Positions 15,460 to 19,596 of a DNA stretch of 19,596 nucleotides are shown here, one piece after another (the first letter of the stretch is position 1; every line of letters starts with the position of its first letter). Under the pieces are notes generated by a model. It saw only the letters and a program-made list of their open reading frames with translations, did no database searches and was not told where the DNA came from. The DNA comes from an uncultured Thermoguttaceae bacterium (GTDB taxonomy: Bacteria; Planctomycetota; Planctomycetia; Pirellulales; Thermoguttaceae), in NCBI GenBank assembly GCA_934725735.1, contig CAKVCP010000035.1, positions 1 through 19,596 on the forward strand, given 5' to 3'. A program made the translations under genes and the position numbers.

Positions 15460-15488
15460 TTGAAATAAGTTTAGAATTCGGATATACT
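15460..15488 (+). promoter_or_regulatory. Sigma70-like promoter for iorAB
   Basis: TTGAAA (15460-15465), exactly 17 bases, then TATACT (15483-15488). The start would be near 15495. This is the best promoter match in the window after the coaD promoter. Confidence 0.7.
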
Positions 15489-15497
15489 TAAAAGTTG

Positions 15498-15528
15498 GAT
15501 CGCCGCGTCAAAGAGCCGCGCGGCGATC
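15498..15528 (+). promoter_or_regulatory. 5' leader hairpin / operator-like dyad of iorAB
   Basis: GATCGCCGCG (15498-15507) and CGCGGCGATC (15519-15528) form a perfect 10-bp GC-rich stem with an 11-base loop, starting about 3 nt after the predicted transcript start. No T tract follows. It could be an mRNA 5' stabilising hairpin or a repressor site just downstream of +1. Confidence 0.5.
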
Positions 15529-15570
15529 TCAGGTAAACAAGGCTCGCCCTTAGAGAAAGAATCGGCTGAA

Positions 15571-17412
15571 ATGGAGAAGAAATTATTATCCGGCAACGAA
15601 GCGATAGCGCGCGGCGCCTATGAAGCGCGCGTTTCTGTCGCGACCGGCTATCCGGGCACGCCATCGACGGAAATTCTCGAAAACGTCAGCAAATCATATA
15701 GCGAAACTGTTTACAGCGAATGGTCTCCGAATGAAAAGGTCGCCTTTGAAGCGGCGGCAGGCGCCACGACGACGGGAGCGCGCGCTATTACGACGATGAA
15801 ACTCGTCGGACTCAACGTCGCCGCCGACCCGCTCATGACCCTTGCGTACACCGGCGTCGTCGGAGGTTTCGTCGCGATCGTCGCCGACGACCCCGGCATG
15901 AATTCCTCGCAAAACGAACAGGATACGCGTCTTTTCGCGCACTTTGCAAAAGTCCCCGTGCTCGAACCTTCCGACTCCCAAGAAGCCAAAGACTTCCTCA
16001 AAGCGGGCCTGGAACTCTCGGAAAAATTCTCGACCCCCGTCATTCTTCGCACGACGACGACAATCAGCCACTCTCGCGGGGTCGTCGAGCTAAGCGATCC
16101 TGTCGAACTCGATCGCGTCCACTCCTTCCAGAAGAATCCGCAGCGATTCGTTCCGATTCCGGCGTTTGCGCGTCAGATGCGCGTCCGTCTCGAAGAACGC
16201 GTCGAAGCGCTCTCCAACGAAGCGTCCCAATCCCCCCTCAATCGCGTCGAACTCAACGCGTCGGGTGATCGTCGCGTCGGTATCGTCACCTCGGGCGCCT
16301 CCTATCAGTTCGTTAAAGAAGCGTTCCCGGACGCCAACATCCTCAAGATCGGCTTCGCGTATCCCTTCCCGGATAAGCTCTTCCAAGACTTCGCCAATCA
16401 GGTCGAACTTCTCGTCGTCGTCGAAGAACTCGAAGACTTTATGGAACAACATCTTCGCGCGATCGGAATCAAAACGGTCGGCAAGAAGCTCGGTTCTGAA
16501 AATCTCGTGCCGAAATACGGTCCCCTCGACGTCGACGTCCTTCTCGAAGTTCGTCGCAAACTCTGCGCCGATCCCACGACGAGCAAGTACTTCGAGACGC
16601 TTGAAGAAAATCCGCTCAATCCGCTCGACAAGTCGACGATTCCGCAACTTCCCGCGCGTCCTCCCGTCCTCTGCCCCGGTTGTCCTCATCGCGGCGTCTT
16701 CTACGCGCTGAGCAAGCTCAACGTCGTCGTTTCCGGCGATATCGGGTGTTATTCTCTCGGCGTCGCTCCTCCCCTTAACTGCATGGACACCATCCTATGC
16801 ATGGGAGGCGGAATCACCGTCGCTCACGGGATGGATCTGGCCAAAAACGACAAGCCCGTCGTCGGTATCGTCGGCGACTCCACCTTCTTCCACTCCGGCA
16901 TGACCGGCCTTATGGACATTGTCTATAACAAAGGCGCGTCGACGATCCTCATCTTGGACAACCGCATCACGGCGATGACGGGACATCAAGACAACCCCGG
17001 CACGGGCAAGACGATCACGGGAGAAGAAACGTTCGCCGCAGATATCGCGCAAATCGCGCGCGCTTTGGGCGTGAAGAACGTCGTGGAAGTGAATCCAGGA
17101 AATCTCGAAGAAACGACGGCGGCGTTGAAGAAGGCGATCGCGTCCGACGAACCGGAAGTAATCGTCGCGAAGAAGCCGTGTCCCCTCGCGTATCGCCAGG
17201 AACGCAAATCGTTCATGCACGTAGACGAAACGAAGTGCAAGAAGTGCGGCATGTGCCTCAAAATCGGGTGTCCGGCGATCGAACGCGACGCGAACAAACG
17301 TGTTCATATCAACGACTCTCTCTGCGTTTACTGCGGTCTCTGCAAACAGGTATGCAAATTCTCGGCGCTTGATAAAATCGACGTTGAAACCTCGAAAGGA
17401 GGTCTCGTATGA
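15571..17412 (+). CDS. iorA: Indolepyruvate:ferredoxin oxidoreductase, alpha subunit
   Basis: IorA carries thiamine pyrophosphate and the iron-sulfur clusters of the enzyme that oxidatively decarboxylates arylpyruvates (from Trp, Phe, Tyr) to aryl-acetyl-CoA, reducing ferredoxin. The 613-residue product has the pyrimidine-domain region (GYPGTPSTE, 26-34), CPGCPHRG (368-375), and the TPP motif GDSTFFHSG...N (435-464). Two C-terminal [4Fe-4S] ferredoxin motifs are complete: Cys556/559/562/567 (C-x2-C-x2-C-x4-CP) and Cys585/588/591/595. The x4 spacing in the first cluster is a known IorA trait. The start ATG gives the canonical KKLLSGNEAIARGA N-terminus. Its stop overlaps the iorB start by 4 bp. 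The enzyme is oxygen-sensitive and marks anaerobic amino-acid catabolism. Confidence 0.97.
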   Translation: MEKKLLSGNEAIARGAYEARVSVATGYPGTPSTEILENVSKSYSETVYSEWSPNEKVAFEAAAGATTTGARAITTMKLVGLNVAADPLMTLAYTGVVGGFVAIVADDPGMNSSQNEQDTRLFAHFAKVPVLEPSDSQEAKDFLKAGLELSEKFSTPVILRTTTTISHSRGVVELSDPVELDRVHSFQKNPQRFVPIPAFARQMRVRLEERVEALSNEASQSPLNRVELNASGDRRVGIVTSGASYQFVKEAFPDANILKIGFAYPFPDKLFQDFANQVELLVVVEELEDFMEQHLRAIGIKTVGKKLGSENLVPKYGPLDVDVLLEVRRKLCADPTTSKYFETLEENPLNPLDKSTIPQLPARPPVLCPGCPHRGVFYALSKLNVVVSGDIGCYSLGVAPPLNCMDTILCMGGGITVAHGMDLAKNDKPVVGIVGDSTFFHSGMTGLMDIVYNKGASTILILDNRITAMTGHQDNPGTGKTITGEETFAADIAQIARALGVKNVVEVNPGNLEETTAALKKAIASDEPEVIVAKKPCPLAYRQERKSFMHVDETKCKKCGMCLKIGCPAIERDANKRVHINDSLCVYCGLCKQVCKFSALDKIDVETSKGGLV

Positions 17413-18017
17413 CGATCCAAACGAAATCGAACGAATCCACCAGCGTTGTTCTCGTCGGCGTCGGCGGTCAAGGTATTCTTCTCTCAAGCGCGATCATCGC
17501 GCAAGCGGCGATCAGCGTCGGCTTCGACGTTAAGACGTATGAAATTCACGGCATGGCGCAGCGCGGCGGCTCCGTCCTCGCGCAGGTGCGATACGGCGAA
17601 AAGGTATACAGTCCTCTGATTCCCAAGGGGGAAGCGACCGTTATGGCGTCCCTTGAAAGAAGCGAGGCGCTCCGGTACACCGATTATCTCGCCCCCAACG
17701 GCCTCGCCGTCGTCAGCGACCAGATCATCATTCCCGTCACGGTTTCCTCCGGAGCCTGCGCGTATCCCGACCTCGACGAAGAAGGACTCAAAAAGTATTT
17801 CCCGAATCTCGTCTACGTACACGCGGCGCAACAGGCCGCGGAACTCGGCAATCCTCGCGCGGCGAACGTCATCCTCCTCGGCGCTCTCTCCACTAAGCTC
17901 GATAATTTGAACGATCAAGCTTGGGAAAACGCCATTCAGAAGTGCGTTAAACCTAAGTTCGTCGATCTCAACATGAAAGCTTTCTATCTCGGTCGCGGAT
18001 TGGCCAAAAAGAATTGA
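17409..18017 (+). CDS. iorB: Indolepyruvate:ferredoxin oxidoreductase, beta subunit
   Basis: The 202-residue protein is the gamma-type domain partner of IorA. It has GVGGQG (17-22) near the start, HGMAQRGGSV (47-56), and a C-terminal NLKAFYLG-like NMKAFYLGRGL, all typical of IorB. ATGA overlap with iorA implies translational coupling and 1:1 subunit production. An A/G-rich AAAGGAGG sits just before the ATG (within the end of iorA), an excellent ribosome binding site. A terminator follows 32 bp after the stop. Confidence 0.96.
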   Translation: MTIQTKSNESTSVVLVGVGGQGILLSSAIIAQAAISVGFDVKTYEIHGMAQRGGSVLAQVRYGEKVYSPLIPKGEATVMASLERSEALRYTDYLAPNGLAVVSDQIIIPVTVSSGACAYPDLDEEGLKKYFPNLVYVHAAQQAAELGNPRAANVILLGALSTKLDNLNDQAWENAIQKCVKPKFVDLNMKAFYLGRGLAKKN

Positions 18018-18049
18018 CGTTCACTCTAAGGGCGTCATAATATAAGATG

Positions 18050-18086
18050 AAAGAGCGGCGGACGTACACGAACGCCGCTCTTTTTT
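18050..18086 (+). terminator. Intrinsic terminator of iorAB
   Basis: AAAGAGCGGCG (18050-18060) pairs perfectly with CGCCGCTCTTT (18073-18083), loop 12, and ends in a six-T tract (18081-18086). Confidence 0.92.
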
Positions 18087-18103
18087 CGCCGACGAACGAG
18101 TCG

Positions 18104-18133
18104 TTGACACTAGAATTCAATCTTAATTACTTT
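18104..18133 (+). promoter_or_regulatory. Promoter candidate for the flavodiiron protein gene
   Basis: A perfect TTGACA (18104-18109), 18-base spacer, then TACTTT (18128-18133). The -35 is ideal, the -10 weak. An AAAAAAGGAAA run lies ahead of the ATG at 18163 and supplies the ribosome binding site. Confidence 0.45.
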
Positions 18134-18162
18134 ACGATATTTAAAAAAGGAAACTCACGCTC

Positions 18163-19410
18163 ATGAAACTCTCGACTGAGTTACGCCCTGGTATCGACCA
18201 GGTCGGTTATGTTGACTACAACGTGCGCGATTTTCACGGCTATGACACCCGTCTCGGCGCAACGTACAACGCTTATCTGATTCGCGACGAAAAGGTCGCG
18301 CTCATCGATACCGTCAAAACGCCTTTCGCCGCTCAGCTCAAACGAAACGTCGCGTCCCTCGTCGATCTTGAAAAGGTCGACTATCTCGTTTGCCTTCATG
18401 CGGAACTCGACCATGCCGGCGCGTTGCCCGCGATGGTCGAAGCATGCCCCAACGCCGTCGTCGTCTGCAACGCTAAGTGTAAAGACGCGTTGGCGGGATT
18501 CTTCGACGTCTCAAACTGGAAATTCCAGATCGTCGCTTCCGGCGACGCCCTCTCTTTAGGAAAGCGTTCCCTCGCTTTCGTCAGCATCCCGATGGTTCAC
18601 TGGCCGGAATCTTCCGTCGCGTACATGCCTGAAGAAAAAATTCTCTTCTCCAACGACGCCTTCGGTCAACACATCGCGACCTCGATCCGTTTCGACGACG
18701 AGCTCGATCTTCCCAAAATCATGGAAGAGGCGAAGAGCTACTACGCCAACATCGTCGCTCCCTACGGCAAGCAGGTTCTCAACGTTCTCAAAACTGTCCA
18801 AACCCTCGATCTGGAGTTGATCGCCCCCGCGCACGGCGTTATGTGGCGTTCCAACATTCCCGCGATCCTCGACGCGTACCAGCGCTGGGCGTCGGGGCAG
18901 TACGCTCCGAAAGTGTTGGTCATTTACGACTCGATGTGGCAGAGCACGGAAATGATGGCGGAAGAAATTTACGCGGGAGCCGTCGAAAAAGGTCAGGAGC
19001 TTGCGAAGGCGAATCCTTCGGAGCCGCGCCTCGACGCGCAACTCATGCATGCCCGTAAAACAACCCTCACGCGCGTTGCGACCGAATCGCTCGACGCGGG
19101 AGCCGTCGCCTTCGGTTCCGCCACCCTTAACGCGTGCCTTATGCCGGAAATGGCGGCGGTTCTCGCCTACGTTCAAGGCTTGAAATTCGTTCAGAAGGAC
19201 GCGCTCGCTTTCGGTTCCTTCGGATGGGGCGTCGGCGGACCGGAAATGATCCAGAAGAAACTCGAAGAGATCAAATATCCCACGATTACCCCCGCGCCGA
19301 TCAAGGCGAAGCAACGACCGAACGCGGAAACGTTGCAAGCGTGCCGCGAAGCGGGCGCCGCGCTTGCGCAAGCCGCTTGGGATCGATATCTCAAGACGAA
19401 GACCCTCTAA
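18163..19410 (+). CDS. fprA: A-type flavoprotein / flavodiiron protein (O2 or NO reductase)
   Basis: Flavodiiron proteins reduce O2 to water and/or NO to N2O in the cytoplasm of anaerobes, using electrons from rubredoxin or F420H2. The 415-residue protein has the metallo-beta-lactamase-like domain with every expected diiron ligand: His79, Glu81, Asp83 and His84 (HAELDH), His146 (MVHWPES), Asp165 (SNDAF) and His224 (APAHG). A flavodoxin domain follows from about 250, with the FMN phosphate loop YDSMWQSTE (255-263) and GSFGWGVGGP (351-360). There is no C-terminal rubredoxin or flavin-reductase extension, so this is the simple class A form and needs a separate donor. It has its own promoter and a strong terminator. 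The symbol follows the family name; whether it prefers O2 or NO cannot be read from sequence. Confidence 0.95.
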   Translation: MKLSTELRPGIDQVGYVDYNVRDFHGYDTRLGATYNAYLIRDEKVALIDTVKTPFAAQLKRNVASLVDLEKVDYLVCLHAELDHAGALPAMVEACPNAVVVCNAKCKDALAGFFDVSNWKFQIVASGDALSLGKRSLAFVSIPMVHWPESSVAYMPEEKILFSNDAFGQHIATSIRFDDELDLPKIMEEAKSYYANIVAPYGKQVLNVLKTVQTLDLELIAPAHGVMWRSNIPAILDAYQRWASGQYAPKVLVIYDSMWQSTEMMAEEIYAGAVEKGQELAKANPSEPRLDAQLMHARKTTLTRVATESLDAGAVAFGSATLNACLMPEMAAVLAYVQGLKFVQKDALAFGSFGWGVGGPEMIQKKLEEIKYPTITPAPIKAKQRPNAETLQACREAGAALAQAAWDRYLKTKTL

Positions 19411-19439
19411 TCCGTCTTCTCTCAAAAATTAGCGATAAA

Positions 19440-19483
19440 AAAACGCGTCGCCCTCGGTTCATGCCGAATGCGACGCGTTTTTT
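19440..19483. terminator. Bidirectional intrinsic terminator between convergent genes
   Basis: AAAACGCGTCGC (19440-19451) pairs perfectly with GCGACGCGTTTT (19470-19481), and CGG/CCG inside the loop can extend it. T tracts flank the stem on both strands, fitting the convergent arrangement of the flavodiiron gene and the minus-strand gene at the right edge. Confidence 0.9.
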
Positions 19484-19507
19484 ATTACCTACTGAAGCGC
19501 GTTACGC

Positions 19508-19596
19508 TCATTTCTTTTCGCCGACGACGAAGATCGATTCGATCGAGGGGAGATCCAGCGTTACGGTCGTCGTACCGTCCTCCGACGCGCTAACGA
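19508..19596 (-). CDS. C-terminal end of an unidentified protein, 5' end outside window
   Basis: The minus strand is open from the window edge to a TGA at 19508-19510, encoding 28 residues that end LPSIESIFVVGEKK. It is a short beta-strand-like sequence with alternating Thr/Val. Such endings occur in C-terminal beta domains of some glycoside hydrolases, but that is only a resemblance. The bidirectional terminator just beyond its stop supports a real gene. Function not assigned. Confidence 0.55.
   Translation of the reverse strand, partial: VSASEDGTTTVTLDLPSIESIFVVGEKK

Overview
The window looks like chromosome from an anaerobic member of the Planctomycetota, possibly gut-associated. This rests on two things. 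The left end carries a gene set typical of that phylum: a GAF-HlyD membrane protein, a second HlyD-type adaptor and a PqqD-like/M50 metalloprotease. The right end carries oxygen-sensitive, ferredoxin-linked enzymes (indolepyruvate:ferredoxin oxidoreductase) and a flavodiiron protein, as expected of an anaerobe. The lineage is inferred from gene content only. I see no insertion sequences, CRISPR arrays, integrases or broken genes.

Layout. (1) 1-4537, minus strand: a three-gene operon, GAF-HlyD protein > periplasmic HlyD adaptor > PqqD-like/M50 protease. The protease runs off the left edge. (2) 4538-4845: a divergent regulatory region with a sigma70-like promoter for coaD, a possible opposite promoter and a short perfect dyad. 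(3) 4846-5531, plus strand: coaD, then tRNA-Cys(GCA) with its own promoter and a strong terminator. (4) 5532-5836: an AT-rich leader with a promoter candidate and two dyads over its -35 and -10 boxes. (5) 5837-15363, plus strand: one tightly spaced cluster, TerD > TerY-like VWA > second TerY-like VWA > PP2C phosphatase > Ser/Thr kinase-like protein > VWA with a C-terminal TerY-C zinc domain > PMCA-type Ca2+ P-type ATPase. (6) 15364-18086: a leader with promoter and 5' hairpin, then iorA-iorB overlapping by 4 bp, then a terminator. (7) 18104-19483: a flavodiiron protein gene with its own promoter and terminator. (8) 19508-19596: the 3' end of an unidentified minus-strand gene.

How the genes work together. 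The centrepiece is a TerY-phosphorylation module, a family association known from comparative genomics: TerY-like VWA proteins with a PP2C phosphatase and a zinc-ribbon kinase. Here it has three VWA proteins, a Ca2+-binding TerD and a downstream calcium pump. An attractive but unproven reading is a stress or metal response in which reversible phosphorylation controls VWA/TerD assemblies and the Ca2+ pump is the output. Two of the VWA proteins share a C-terminal polyproline tail. The phosphatase carries an unrecognised N-terminal domain and an acidic tail. The kinase has unusual N-lobe and catalytic-loop motifs. These are the least explained parts of the window. iorAB and the flavodiiron protein fit anaerobic amino-acid fermentation with O2/NO detoxification.
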